In this document: in pieces, positions 1 to 11,900 of the stretch
Layout: each line of letters starts with the position of its first letter
Numbering within the stretch: position 1 is the first letter of the stretch
DNA from: Sternotherus odoratus
Taxonomy: Eukaryota > Chordata > Testudines > Kinosternidae
DNA length: 64,000 nucleotides
Assembly: GCA_032164245.1 (NCBI GenBank)
Contig: JAVMKO010000001.1
Span: 82,395,892-82,459,891, forward strand
Reading direction: 5' to 3'
Translations under genes and position numbers: made by a program
Notes under the pieces: model-generated
The model's database searches: none
Told to the model about the DNA's origin: nothing
The model's input: the letters and a program-made list of their open reading frames with translations, nothing else

Positions 1-269
1 ATTGGCGGGTAGAGATCGATCTATTGGGGGTCAATTTATTGCGTCTAGTCTAGACATGATAAATCGATCCTCAAGTGCTGTCCTGTCGACTCCGGTGCTC
101 CACCGCCACGAGAGGTGCAGGTGGAGTCGACGGGGGAGTGGCAGCAGTCGACTCAGTGCTGTGAAGACACCGCGGTAAGTCGATCTAAATACGTCAACTT
201 CAGCTACAGTATTCTCGAAGCTGAAGTTGCGTATCTTAGGTCAATCCCCTGCCCCAGTGTAGCCAGGGC
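1..269. repeat. Right part of a GC-rich interspersed repeat, cut by the window edge
   Basis: The stretch is richer in CpG than the DNA that follows and repeats the hexamer GTCGAC several times (for example 87-92, 126-131 and 148-153). It ends in AGTGTAGCCAGGGC, which resembles the terminal TGTAGACA...GGGC ends of the other TIR elements in this window (337-522, 38201-38472). I read it as a non-autonomous DNA transposon or similar interspersed repeat whose left end lies outside the window. There is no coding signal; the short open frame across it is not a gene. Confidence 0.45.
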
Positions 270-336
270 TAAGGCCCCTTTACACCACTCTGCTTTTAAG
301 GCTCCTTTATGTTACCAGAGCCATGGAAGGGTTTCT

Positions 337-522
337 AGGGCTATGTCTACACTGCAGAGCACATTGTAAGATCTCCCATCTAGCCACTCACAGCTCAGCT
401 CCCCCGTCGGAATAATTAAATCACCCCCAACGAGCGGTGCTAGCTATGTCGGCAGGAGAGCATTTCCCGCTGCCGTAACACTGCACTTTGTACCGAAAGA
501 AGTGCTAGTGTAGACATAGCTG
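337..522. mobile_element. MITE-like element with 14-bp perfect terminal inverted repeats
   Basis: The left end reads GCTATGTCTACACT and the right end is its exact reverse complement, AGTGTAGACATAGC. The roughly 185-bp interior is non-coding. The structure is that of a non-autonomous DNA transposon. I could not resolve a target-site duplication, so the superfamily is open. Confidence 0.6.
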
Positions 523-3500
523 ACACATAAATGATCCCTTTATACAGCCTACTGTAAAGAGGCATTAGGATACAAAAGAGTCATGGCCCAGTACTCGCCC
601 TGCTTTGTGACAGTATGTTTGGAAATAGTTATAAAAGAACGGGTGGGTTTAATTATAGTTATTTTTGAACCAATTATTCCCTGAGCTGTCTGGATGTCTG
701 GTATCTTAGAAAAGAGATTTCATACTGGGCATCATTGTCTGTTATTCTTGTTTTTAAAATCCTTTAAAAAGCCTTCACCTCTCTTTCTCTCCTCTCTTTT
801 TAATCCGTTTCGATCACAGGCCATCCAGTCTGATACTTCAGGTCACTTTCAGTGATGTTTGTCACGGTGACACTCGGTTAGTGTCAGCCAACACTAGGGT
901 GGAAGTGATCACGCTTCTCTAAAAGAGGCAGTTATTATGTTGTGCTTCCCTGACGGCGTTAAAACCAAATTTGTCTATCTGGGTACGGAGAGATGTCTGC
1001 GGGGGCTCCCCTCTGCCTTAAAGAGGCTGCTTACTGATTTCAAAGAGCTTGTGCTGAGATTTTTAGGTAGACATAGGGCAGCATGGCTAATCTTTATTAA
1101 AGTGGTTCCTTACTCCTTATTAAAAGGGACCGGCTAATGCAGGGAGACTGATTCTAATTGGGTACGTACAAATTGCTCTTGGTAGAGCTTTCTGCTAGTG
1201 AACCGTAGCATTTAGCATCCTGCTGCTATCTGTTGAGGCATTGCAGAAATGGAGCAGCAGCACACAGGGGCTTTTAAAGGTTTGATTTCCTGTTCCTCCA
1301 TCCAAATCACTCTGGATAAAGTTGCCTTCACCCTGACACTGAACACAATGCTTAATTACCAGATAATGTGGCTGAAAAACTGATAGGTGGGGACCCTAAG
1401 CTGTGTGAGCAGGGAAGCTAAAAATACCAGGTCAGACAAGTCTTTAGGCAAGCAGAATAATGAGCCCTTCTTCCCCCTAATGAGAGACCATTAAATGTGG
1501 ACCATGTTTTGGAACAGGCCTTGCTGAGCTGCCACTGCAGCAAAAAGCAATGGGGTGTGTCTGTGGGGGGGAACTTTTGAAGACTAAAGTGGTCAAATCA
1601 ATTACCATCAAGAATTTCAATGGTAATTGATAGTCTGTTTGCTTTGGGCAAAATAGCGGCAGCTTTGTTTCGGAGAAGTGACAGAAACTCGAGGAACTAT
1701 TAGAGAAGTTGGTTTTTTTTTACCATTGTTTGTTGATGGTTAGGTTCTGTTTATTTAGACAGGGTTGTGATTTCAAGTGCTGTCCACCAAACACCCTGCC
1801 ATATGATATATAAGATATATATGTGTGTATGTATATAAATGCACACAGGGGCATGTGGTAATGTGCTAGATGGAAAAACCACTCACTTCACATCTTCCTT
1901 CCAAATCAGCAAAACAGCACTAAACAATAATAACTGACTCTCATATGTTGCTTCTCCTCAGGAGATCTCTAAGAGCTTTACAAAGGCAATTAGTATCATG
2001 AGTTTTGCTGATATGGGATCTGAAGGGACAGAGATGTGAAGAGACTTGCCCGAGGTCACCTGGCTAAACAGCTGATCACATGGGTCCTAAGAAATTAAGA
2101 GTTGGTCAAATTATTCATTGTAATTTACTTGGGGCTAGGTCGTGACGTGGACTATGCACCCATGCAAGGGAGTAGGAACTCCTCTTACCCCATGACACAG
2201 CAACTCAGATCTCAGGTTCTCAGATGAGTAGGGCTATGTGCCTTTTCAGTTCTTCCCTGGTGCAGGTGGATGGAGGGTTGGCTCCACCTCCATTCTGGCT
2301 AGCCACTGTAGGAGTGTCACAATATGCTGCTGGTATAGGGCAGCTGTAAGTAACTACAACCAGGGGGAAAAGAAGAGTCAGGGAGGAGTTGTGACTCAGA
2401 GGAGACTCTGACTCCCAGTGCCTCCCAGGGCTATTCTTGGGGTCATGCAAATCACACACCACTCTTCGCTCAGGGCTGGGCCTAATGTCAAATCTAGCGC
2501 GTGATAACTATTCAGTCCACAGTCGGACACCATTACCTGAGCGTTGTGACTGGTTGCCTCCGTCACATGGTATTGTTTCTGTGCCCCAAATGGATGACCA
2601 AAATGGTTGTAAACTGCTTCCAGCCAGAGAGAATTTTGGTTTGTTATGCCAGTAATTTCCTGTCTTGCTTCAATAAATATCAGCTACAGGCTTGAGCCTT
2701 GCTTTCTGTGAACATCTGTGTAAATCAAACGTTAGTCCTGAGTATGCTCACAAACAATAGCTAATAAAGTGATAACAACAGGCCAAATCAAATAATGGTT
2801 TCCAGTTTGGTAAACTGGTTTTTACACTGTTCAGCCAACTCTGTAGGAAACACACTGTTCACACAGGGATGCGAGCTAAGTCTATTATTGGGAGTCTCAG
2901 ACAGATCCTTCCCTAGCTTGTTTTTGCTAGTTGTTATTACTTGCACCTGGAAACCTTTACACATCAGGCACACTTGCTTACATTGCTGTCTCAGTCAGGG
3001 TCCTTGCTTCCTCCTCTGCACTCTGATTCTGTCATTAACTTGTTATGTAGCCTCTGCTCTTGCCTGATTATAGGCTAAAACTCTTGTAAAAAACAATAGA
3101 GAAAAGGCATGCCCCCAATTTCAAAGTGGCAGTTTTAAAAGCCCTCATCCTGGTGTTGTGATGATAAGTTCTCAGACCAGTTTGCAAAAAGCCAATAAAA
3201 AACACAGAAGACCTTCAAGATAAATTTATCAAAACCGCCCTTAACCTACAAACAGTCCCATCACATGGGTCCTATTATCAGGAGCCTATTGCCCTATAGC
3301 CTCTGGAAAACATGCTCTATAATGGGGCTCGGAAAATGGGGATTCGAGGCTCGGAAAATGGGGATTGGAGGGGGGAACTACCAAATCCTTGCTAAATGGT
3401 CTCAATTTTTTAAAACTGCATTTTAAAAAAAAACATAACAACATTTACGACACCGCAAAGCTCTGTCTACACATTTGCATGCTTCAGTGCCCACTGGCAT

Positions 3501-4217
3501 CACTGAGAGTTGCTCATGCGTCTGCTGAGAAGCGAGAGGGGAGAATTTAGCCTTAATGCCCTCCATTAAATAGGCAGGAGGAGTAGTTAAAAGCAGCATT
3601 ACACTTGAAAGAGTGAGAAGAAAAAGCACTAGCTTCCAACAGCTCCCAGTTGTAAACCCAGCAACATATGGAAGTATGAATATCACATTCCTACCTGTCT
3701 ATGTGAGTGCTACACAGTAACGCCACATATAATGCAGGAATTATTATATCGGTGTGCAGCAAACTAGTGGGCTAAACACTGGGAACAAAAAGAATGTATA
3801 AACATTTACTCTTTTCTTCCCTGTTTGCCCTGTTCATTAGGAATTGCTTCCTTTTGTTCAGCGGGGTTGGGTATTGGTTTTTCCCCCATCCCAGATCCCT
3901 TGACTCTGGTAAGCAGTGTAGTGTAGGCTGATTGGACAATATTTATTTGGGATTGGAATGGTTTGCAATATTTTATTGACCAATGTTTTGATGTGGTTGG
4001 CAAGCACTTTACACATTTATTAAATATATGAATGTTTTAATAAAGCTTCTGTTTTAGAGTGAAAAACTAGAACGTCACAGGTGTTTCTGAAACTGGACTG
4101 TGATCCAGGAAGGGTGGAAACTACAGATGATGAGGTTTGGGAATTTGAATAATAAACTCAAGCTGTACGGTAAAGAAATTGTCTGTGTCCGATATCAGTG
4201 CAGACACTGAGATTTCT
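523..4217. other. Host non-coding stretch, no gene seen
   Basis: AT-rich DNA with stop codons in all frames and no domain-like peptide. A short AT-rich simple repeat sits near 1803-1840. A stretch near 1975-2080 (aligned to 'agagacttgcccgaggtcac') resembles a reverse-oriented MIR-type SINE. I see nothing else I can name. Confidence 0.5.
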
Positions 4218-4345
4218 TAGACTGTAAGCTCTTTGGGGCGGGGCCCATCTTTTTGTTCTGTGTTTGTACTGCGCCGTGCACACCCAGTGAGGTCCTGCTC
4301 CATGACCTGGGTTCGTAGGTGCTCCAGTAATATGCTACGATAAAC
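4218..4345 (+). repeat. SINE/LINE 3' tail fragment (CORE/L2 type)
   Basis: It begins AGACTGTAAGCTCTTTGGGG and continues through a 'tttgtactgcgccgtgcaca' stretch, the pattern of L2/CORE-SINE 3' tails. A related copy lies at 23738-23870. No coding content. Confidence 0.5.
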
Positions 4346-4814
4346 ACATGTTTATGCATGATGGGAATCCATTCAAGAGTTTGCCTTTGACTCTACACAA
4401 GAATTCAAAATACTTTCAATTTAAATAAGAAAGAATTATCATCATTCACCAGTAACTTGAAATTGGCTCCCCTTTCCAACCCACATATAAGACTCACGCA
4501 GAGATGATGCAAAACTTGGCAGGGTCAGTTATTCAAAGTGACATGTAAAGATCATGCCTAGAGAAGGCTTCACTTACATATTCCATGCTTAATCCTTGAA
4601 CGACACATTCATGCCTTTTGTCCACTTACCAGTCCCGTGGCAACCCACACAAAACCTCAGGATGTGGCTTGTACTCCCCACAACAGAACCTCTTGGCAAA
4701 GTTTAGTGAAAAAATAAACTAAAATAAACCAAATTTGTGCTAATGAAAAATCACCGCTGACCTGCTCAGTGGGTATCTGTTAAGGTTTTTAGCCTGACTT
4801 CTCCATGGTTAGGC

Positions 4815-5115
4815 TGTTGTGAGCAGATCAGACCTGTGCTCAAGTCCTTCTGGTGGCTACCAGTCAGCTTCCACTGCTGGTTTAAGGCTGTGATCCTAAT
4901 ATTCAGAGCAAATCCTGGACCAAACACCAGCTTCATCAAAGATTAAATTGTGATCTATTAACCACCATGAAATCTGCACTCCTCTGGGACAATGCAGATC
5001 ACAAAGCCCAGGACAAGGTGGAGAGAGCTGTGGACAAAGTGTTCTCCAGCAATGGAACAGTACAGGAGACCAGCAACTCCAGAGTCTGATGGTCTTTAGG
5101 AATTGCTGCAAAACC
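4815..5115 (+). repeat. Relic of an L2-type LINE, C-terminal coding region
   Basis: At 4824-4910 one frame reads QIRPVLKSFWWLPVSFHCW and continues with a FKAVILIF-like string. The conserved 'RPVL.S..WLPV..R..FK' motif marks the C-terminal part of L2-like LINE polyproteins. The frame is broken soon after, so this is an old fragment. Two other relics of this motif occur on the minus strand (38660-39080 and 62220-62490). Confidence 0.55.
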
Positions 5116-5420
5116 CCTTTCTTTGAAAAGGCCTTTCCACCATAAGAATGACACTCACAACACCGACATCCCTTTCCACCCCAGCTGGCACCCCAATGTC
5201 CCCCTCAGCTCCTGCCCCCTCAGACTCACACCTTTGCGGCCCCTCCCCTCACTGTGGAGGCACTAGAACCCAGGTGGTGTCTCCTTCCCATCCCCATGTG
5301 GGCTTGGGAGAAAGCTATAAAGGAGCCATCCAGAGACTCAGGTTGGTTAAGGGCAGAAGCAGCCAAAGCAAGGACCCTGGTTTGGTCCTTTGGCCATTCT
5401 GAAAACTCTCTACAGGTCTA

Positions 5421-5540
5421 AGGTGACCAGATGTCCCGATTTTATAGGGACAGTCTCGATTTTCAGGTCTCTTTCTTATATAGGCTCCTATTATCCCCCA
5501 CCCCGTGTCCCGATTTTTCACATTTGCTGTCTGGTCACCC
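5421..5540 (+). mobile_element. TA-flanked 120-bp MITE, copy A
   Basis: Ends are AGGTGACCAGA and TCTGGTCACCC, inverted repeats with one change. TA dinucleotides flank it at 5419-5420 and 5541-5542. The interior carries the family marks CCCGATTTTATAGGGACAGT and CTTATATAGGCTCCTATTA. It is one of eight copies in the window. TA duplication suggests the Tc1/mariner superfamily; the autonomous partner is not seen. Confidence 0.8.
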
Positions 5541-6059
5541 TAACCTGTGGGGCCACGAGTAGCGTGCACAACTTAGAGAGACCTTCAGACTGCTCTACCC
5601 TATGCCAGAAGTCTAGCCTAGCAGAGAACAAGACCAGAATCAAGGATGCAATGATGGATTAAATCATCTTTACTCTGCTGGACAGCTGCACTAAGTGCTC
5701 TTTAGTGGCAGCAGAGGATTGGGCCCACAGAACATATTTAAGAGACTAACAAATAATTATGAGTCTGGGCCTGTTCATCCACTGCCTTGCAGTTTTTTGT
5801 GGATGTAAACAAGGCACAAGGAACTCAGCAATTGCCATATTGGATGAGACCCTCAGGTCCATTCAGCTCCTAATCCTGCCTTTGATAGAGGCTGAGTGGT
5901 GGCTGAGTTTGTGTGGGAAATTTAACGTTATCGTTTCCTGACTTTAGTGTGGTCACATCCAAAACCATAACGCTGCATTATTTAAGGGCCAAATCTCAAG
6001 GGACTTACACAGCCAAAGCACTGATGTAGATCAACGGGGGTTTGTCTGAGGTCAGCCTA

Positions 6060-6179
6060 GGGTGACCAGATGTCCGGATTGTATAGGGACAGTCCTGATA
6101 TTCAGGACTTTTTCTTATATAGGCACTTATTACCCCCCACCTTCTGTCCTGATTATTTACACTTTGTATCCGGTCGTCC
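6060..6179 (+). mobile_element. TA-flanked 120-bp MITE, copy B
   Basis: Starts GGGTGACCAGATGTCC and ends CCGGTCGTCC, a degraded right inverted repeat. TA flanks at 6058-6059 and 6180-6181. It has the same length and interior as copy A, with more point changes. Confidence 0.78.
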
Positions 6180-7869
6180 TAGGTCGGCCTGAATTAAAAC
6201 AGAGGCAGGAGCTCAGGGCTTGTAAGTTTGGAGTGGTTGTTCTTTTTGAATTTATTCCGTGGAGTTGTTTGTGTCAATTTACACCAGCAGAACACTTGTC
6301 CCACTTGTATTTAAGTTTTGTATTAGAACCACTGCACTCCTGGCCTGTTCTGATAACCGTTTATAGTTGCACATACCCCAATACCGGTTATCAATCATTT
6401 CACAAAGAGCCACTACTATCAGCATTCACACACAGCACAGGCAGCTCCAAAGCAGGGCCTTTCCCTATCTTGTTACTTTATGGAGCAGATTCCATTAGCT
6501 CAGCTACCAGCGTAAACTGTTCTGAGAAGGCACTGTTGAAATTTTCACATAGCAAGCAATGCGGTGAAGTCAATCACATTGTAACTGGCATCCAGCTGAG
6601 TGGTTAAAAAAATTAAGAGAGCTGTCAGTGTCGTAATTCTAACATATCTGGTCCCAACCTCCAGGCTATGAAATCAATGGATAGGAAATCACTTTTCTCC
6701 AGAGTGGGGAGAATTGGGCTCTCATAAAGGAATATTCTAATATTCTCTCTGTTTTGCTCACTCCAGCAGTCTTGTCACTGTAAATAAACTGCAATAAGGT
6801 TATCATTCTATTTATTATAAATGACAAAGAATTTCTAACCTCTTATTGGCAGTGGCCATCTTGCTAGTCAGTTTTATCACTTGTAATGCTGTGGTGTGAC
6901 GGGTTCGTAGCAAAACAAGTGCTCGCTCCAGACTTAGCATTCAGGGTTCTGTTGCCTCTAGTCTGTGAATGTGATGCTGATCATACAACCCATTGTCCTA
7001 TTTCTCCCTCAACACCCCCACAGCTTACTTTTAGAAGTGGCTTGATCTCTCTCTCTCTCTCTCATGCACACACACACAGAGTTGCTTTCTGGGTCCTAGT
7101 GGCACCCTTCCTAGATTATCAGGGAGGTCTGGGAAATAGGGTCTTTGGGGTGGGGTCCCAGGTAAGTATTAGTATCTCCCAATTCAAAAGCTCCTCAGGG
7201 GGCAGAAAGTGCATGCCCACTTCCACAGGACAGCCGGACCAGGGGACCCCCGCCCCGCGCATTCCTGCTACCAGTGCTGTTGAAATGCAGAAATTATTCA
7301 GAATCCTTGGCATTGTGGCTAGGGAACCCCTGGGGATTCCCTAGCTGCCACACACGGGATTATTGGGTGTAGAATCTACTGCATTGTGAGGTAATCCCTA
7401 GTGGCTGCCTAGCTATTGCATCAAAAGCCTGCTCCAAAGCCCGCTGAAGTCAATGGAAGTTGAAGTCAATGGCAGTGGAATGGAAGTGCAATGGACATTG
7501 GATCCAACTCTAAGGAGGGCGGCTCTACACTTAGTGGCCCTTGTCTGTCTGCCTTTCCTAGATACTCTGTTACTACATAGGGGAGCAACCACCTCTAAAA
7601 ACAGAGCTTCTAGGCCATAGTTGAGGGTAGGAGAAGATGGGGAAAGGCCACCAGCCCCTCTTCCCTAAAAGACTATATAGCTAAGTGAAGGAAGAGTTCC
7701 TGGACCTTTGGGTATGTGTGTACGGTTACGGGGTGGGGGGATTTTCTACAAAATCCAACCCCCAACTGAACCTGTTGAGGTTGATGCCACCGCCTGTGAA
7801 ATGGATCTTGCTGAGCTTCATTTGTGTGCTCCGGACATTCCAGTGGCCTCCATTAGAATCCTTTTGTTG
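6180..7869. other. Host non-coding stretch with a CT/CA microsatellite
   Basis: No gene is recognisable. A pyrimidine-rich (CT)n tract at about 7046-7063 runs into (CA)n at 7067-7078. Two copies of TGAAGTCAATGG lie at 7445-7456 and 7461-7472. The last bases before 7870 are the insertion target of the LTR element. Confidence 0.5.
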
Positions 7870-7874
7870 CTGAC
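7870..7874. repeat. Left target-site duplication (CTGAC) of the LTR retrotransposon
   Basis: CTGAC immediately precedes the TG that opens the left LTR, and the same five bases follow the right LTR at 14475-14479. A 5-bp duplication is typical of Ty3/gypsy integration and fixes the element borders. Confidence 0.93.
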
Positions 7875-8955
7875 TGTGGCGGGTCCGCTTCCGCAGCGCC
7901 CCCTGAAGGCTGGGGCTAGGCGTGGCAGCGGACCTCCACCTGTCTTTGACCCCCCCCCTCTCAAGGGAAAGGGGGTTGCATGGCCCAATGGCCGGAGTCA
8001 ATAGGATTGCTTCCCCCTCCCGGGGTAGCGTGGCCCAATGGCCGGAGTCAATAGGATTGCTCCCCGCTCCCGGGGTAGCGTGGCCCAGTGGCCAGAGTCA
8101 ATAGGATTGCTCCCCGCTCCCGGGGTAGCGTGGCCCAGTGGCCAGAGCCAATAGGATTGCTCCCCGCTCCCGGGGTAGCGTGGCCCAGTGGCCAGAGTCA
8201 ATAGGATTGCTCCCCGCTCCCGGGGTAGCGTGGCCCAGTGGCCAGAGCCAATAGGATTGCTCCCCGCTCCCGGGGTAGCGTGGCCCAGTGGCCAGAGTCA
8301 ATAGGATTGCTCCCCGCTCCCGGGGTAGCGTGGCCCAGTGGCCAGAGTCAATAGGATTGCTCCCCGCTCCCGGGGTAGCGTGGCCCAGTGGCCAGAGTCA
8401 ATAGGATCGCTCCCCGCTCTCGGGGTAGCGTGGCCCAGTGGCCAGAGTCAATACAATTGCTTCCCGCTCTCGGGGTAGCGTGGCCTAATGGCCGTAGGGG
8501 TAGGGGGACCCGGGCCCTCCCACTCCACCGGGTCCCGACCCAGGGCTCACCTACCAGCGGGGCTGGTCTCGCCCCACGCTCGGCGGGGATCCGCCCGCAA
8601 CACGCCGAGCTAGGCTGTCCCTTTAAAAGTTCCCTGGGTCACTTCCTACCCTGCCTTCGGTGTCCGGGGGTCCGTCGGAGTGGTCTCCCTCCGGGCCGAT
8701 GGCGGGTGGGTCCTCCAGCGGCGTCACAGCCAGGCTGTCGTCTGGGTCCCAGGATGTTGGCTGTTCCTCCTCAGGAGCTGGTAACAGACGTCCTTCCCCT
8801 CCGGTGGTCAGCCCCAACTGAGCAACTCTGCAGGCTTTTATGCTGGGTCTCCAGCTGGAGCATGCCCAGCAGAGCTTCCGGGGCGTGGCTTCCTCTGCCC
8901 AGAGAGAAAGGTTAACCCTTGCTGTACCGGTGCGGGGCCGCTCAGCCCCGTCACA
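7875..8955 (-). repeat. 3' LTR (left in the window), 1081 bp
   Basis: Begins TGTGGCGGGTCCGC and ends CCCCGTCACA on the plus strand. It is aligned base for base with 13394-14474 at a constant offset of 5519; I find one difference, A at 8909 against G at 14428. It contains the 50-bp tandem array 7976-8500. In element orientation its first 333 bases still encode the C-terminus of the polyprotein. I find no AATAAA or ATTAAA on the minus strand, so the polyadenylation signal is not evident. Confidence 0.95.
7976..8500 (-). repeat. 50-bp tandem repeat array inside the 3' LTR
   Basis: Ten 50-bp units start at 7976, 8026, 8076 and so on to 8426, followed by a partial eleventh at 8476. The core is TAGCGTGGCCCAGTGGCCAG followed by an 'agtcaataggattgctccc' half. 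Outer units are the most diverged (first, ninth and tenth), while inner ones are nearly identical. Units 4 and 6 share AGAGCCAATAGG where most others have AGAGTCAATAGG, which points to a 100-bp duplication step. The unit holds no open frame of note. An enhancer or structural role is possible but unproven. Confidence 0.92.
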
Positions 8956-11900
8956 CACCCTCCCCCTTAAAACAGCCGCCAGAGCCGGCTGCCCCTGGGG
9001 CTCCCTTTCCTCTGCCTCCTCCCCAACTCGGGAAAAGAAATCTGCATTCCCGTGGGCTTTCCCTGGCCGGTGGGATACCTGGAAGGAATAGGGTTGGAGG
9101 GACAGGTACCACCGCATGATCCGTGCATTTGCGTCCTTCATGTTGTTAAGCCATCTAAGGGGTGCGTGGTCCGTCACCAAGGAGAAGGGGTTCCCCAACA
9201 GGTAATACCTTAGGGCGTCCACTGCCCACTTGACCGCCAGGGCCTCCCGCTCTATGGTAGAGTACCGCACCTCTCGGGGAAACAATTTACGGCTTAAGTA
9301 TAAGACGGGGTGCTCTTCTCCCCCCTCCTCTTGGGACAATACAGCCCCCAACCCAACCTCCGAGGCATCTGTCTGTAAAATAAAGGGCTTGGAAAAATCC
9401 GGCTGCGCTAGCACGGGCTCCTGGGTCAGCCGTTCCTTCAGGGCGTTGAAAGCCCTCTCGCAGGCGGCGGACCACTGGACTTTCTTCGGCTGGGAGCTCT
9501 TCGTCAGGTCAGTGAGGGGAGCGGCGAGCGTGGCGAAATTGGGTACAAACCGGCGGTAGTATCCGGCCAGTCCCAAGAACTGCCGTACCTGTCTCTTCGT
9601 TGTCGGGGGGGCGTAGCCCTTCAAGGCCTCCACTTTGTCTACCAGAGGGCGGAGTCTGCCTCGGCCCACGGTGTAGCCCAAGTAGGTCACTTCTCTTTGG
9701 CCTAGGTGACACTTGGCTGGGTTTGCTGTGAGGCCGGCCCGGCCCAGGGCTCGTAGCACCTTCGCTAGGTGTTCGAGATGTTCTTCCCAGCTGGCGCTAT
9801 AGACGATGATATCATCAATGTAGGCCGCTGCATACGAACTATGTGGGTGCAGTACCTGGTTCATGAGCCGCTGGAAGGTGGCCGCGGCCCCATGCAACCC
9901 GAAGGGCATCATAGTAAAGTGATAGAGGCCGAAGGGCGTAGGGAATGCCGTCTTTTCTTTGGAGGTAGGCGTGAGGGGGATCTGCCAATACCCCTTGGTC
10001 AAGTCTAGGGTGGAGATGAATTCTGCCTTGCCTAACCGTTCCAGCAGCTCATCCACCCGCGGCATGGGGTAGGCATCAAAGCGGGAGATTGCGTTTACCT
10101 TGCGGAAGTCGATACAGAACCTCACGGTCCCGTCAGGCTTGGGAACGAGTACTATTGGGCTCCGCCACTCACTCCGCGATTCTTCGACCACTCCCAGGGC
10201 CAGCATGGTCTCGATTTCCTTTTGCACTGTCTCCCACATCTTTTTGGGAAGCGGTCGGTGGTTTTCCCTCACCTTGTGGCCCGGGATGGTAGCGATGTGG
10301 TGGCTGATCAACGGAGTCCTCCCTGGTTGGGCCGAGAGGACATCGGGGAAGGCCGCTATCAACCGCTGTACCTGTTCCTGTTGTCCCGGTTCGAGCTCCC
10401 GGCCTATGGCGGCAGCCTCTCCCTTCTCGGGCTCGCCCGCCGAAGGCCCCAACTCGGGATCCGGAGGGTAGGGGGCGATCATTAAGCCTTCCCGGTCTCT
10501 CCAGGCTTTGAGGAGGTTCACGTGGTAGACCTGGGTGTCCCTTCTTCGTCCTGACATGCGAACCTCATAGTCGACGGGGCCCACTTGTCGGGTCACCTCG
10601 AAAGGGCCTTGCCACTTCGCCAGCAGTTTGGACTCTGAGGAAGGCAACAATAAGAGAACCCGGTCCCCTGGTTCGAACCTCCGCAACTTAGCCCCTTTGT
10701 TGTAGTGGGCTTCTTGGCTTCGTTGTGCCTTCTCCAAGTTCTCCCGGGCCAAGGTACCCAGTTCCCGGAGCCGCTCTCGCAAGTGAAGTATATATTGGAC
10801 GGTCCCCCGAGCCCGGGACTCCTGTTCCTCCCACGTCTCCTTCAGGAGGTCTAGGATCCCCCGGGGCCTCCGCCCATATAGGAGTTCGAAGGGGGAGAAC
10901 CCCGTGGATGCCTGGGGGACTTCCCGTACGGCAAAGAGAAGGGCAGGGAGTAATTTGTTCCAATGGCGTGGGTCATCTTCCACAAACTTCCTCAGCATGG
11001 ACTTTAGGGTCCTATTAAATCTCTCCACCAACCCATCTGTCTGGGGGTGGTAGACTGAGGTCTTCAAGGCACGGATATTTAATAAATGACATAACTCTGC
11101 CATCAACCGTGATGTTACATTTGTCCCTTGGTCTGTCAGTATTTCCCGCGGCAAGCCAACTCGGGCGAAGACTTGCAGGAGCTCATTGGCGATGGCCGGG
11201 GCAGTGGCGGTCCGTAATGGCACCGCCTCCGGGTAGCGAGTGGCGTAGTCGACCACCACTAAGATGTACTTGTGGCCCGAGCTGCTTTTTTCCAAAGGTC
11301 CCACCAAGTCTAGGCCAATTCTCTCAAACGGCACGCCGACCACCGGCAGGGGGATCAGGGGAGCCTTGGGTACCCCCTTCGGGCTGGCTTTCTGGCACTC
11401 GGGGCAGGAGGCACAGTATTCCCGGACGTCGTGGTGGATACCGGGCCAGAAAAACCTCTGGGCAACCCGTTGTAGCGTCTTCTCTCTCCCCAGGTGCCCT
11501 GCCCACGGCACCGAGTGAGCTAGCTGGAGTACGTGCCGCCGAAACCGCCGCGGGACCAGTAGCTGACGCAATTCTTCCTTGGTCTGCGGTTCCGGGACCC
11601 GTCGGTAGAGCAGGTCGTTCTGGATCTCGAAGTGGGGACCCTGCCGCCGGCGTCGGGGCGATCCCTCCTCCGGATCTGGGGTGCTCGTTGCCTGGTCCCA
11701 GGCTCTGCTGAGGGTGGCATCCCCCCTTTGCTCCTCTAATAAGTCCACATTGATATCCAGCCACCCTTGGTCTTCTCCGATCTGGGTCTCAGGGGGGACC
11801 TGGCGTCCCGCATCTATGCCTGCCGCCTCTGAGGGTCCCTCGAGGGGGTCGTCTGGTGCCTCTTGGCCCAACAGCCCCGGCCTTTCCATTCGCGCCCCCT

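Noticed and set aside
6062..6607. 181-aa plus-strand frame
   Set aside because: It begins inside a MITE copy and shows no recognisable domain; a chance frame.
7976..8500. Regular 50-bp repeats resembling a CRISPR array
   Set aside because: The units are head-to-tail with no unique spacers, lie inside an LTR, and occur identically in the partner LTR. The genome is eukaryotic.
8388..8915. Plus-strand 175-aa frame in both LTRs
   Set aside because: It reads through the 50-bp array and GC-rich LTR sequence antisense to the element; no domain, and identical copies follow only from LTR duplication.
8956..9000. Envelope or accessory gene between pol and the 3' LTR
   Set aside because: There is no space: the gag-pol frame runs through the polypurine tract into the LTR.
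11109..11711. Long plus-strand frames across the gag-pol region (also 10100-10471, 12238-12637, 12885-13438)
   Set aside because: They are antisense shadows of the GC-rich gag-pol frame and show no domain of their own.
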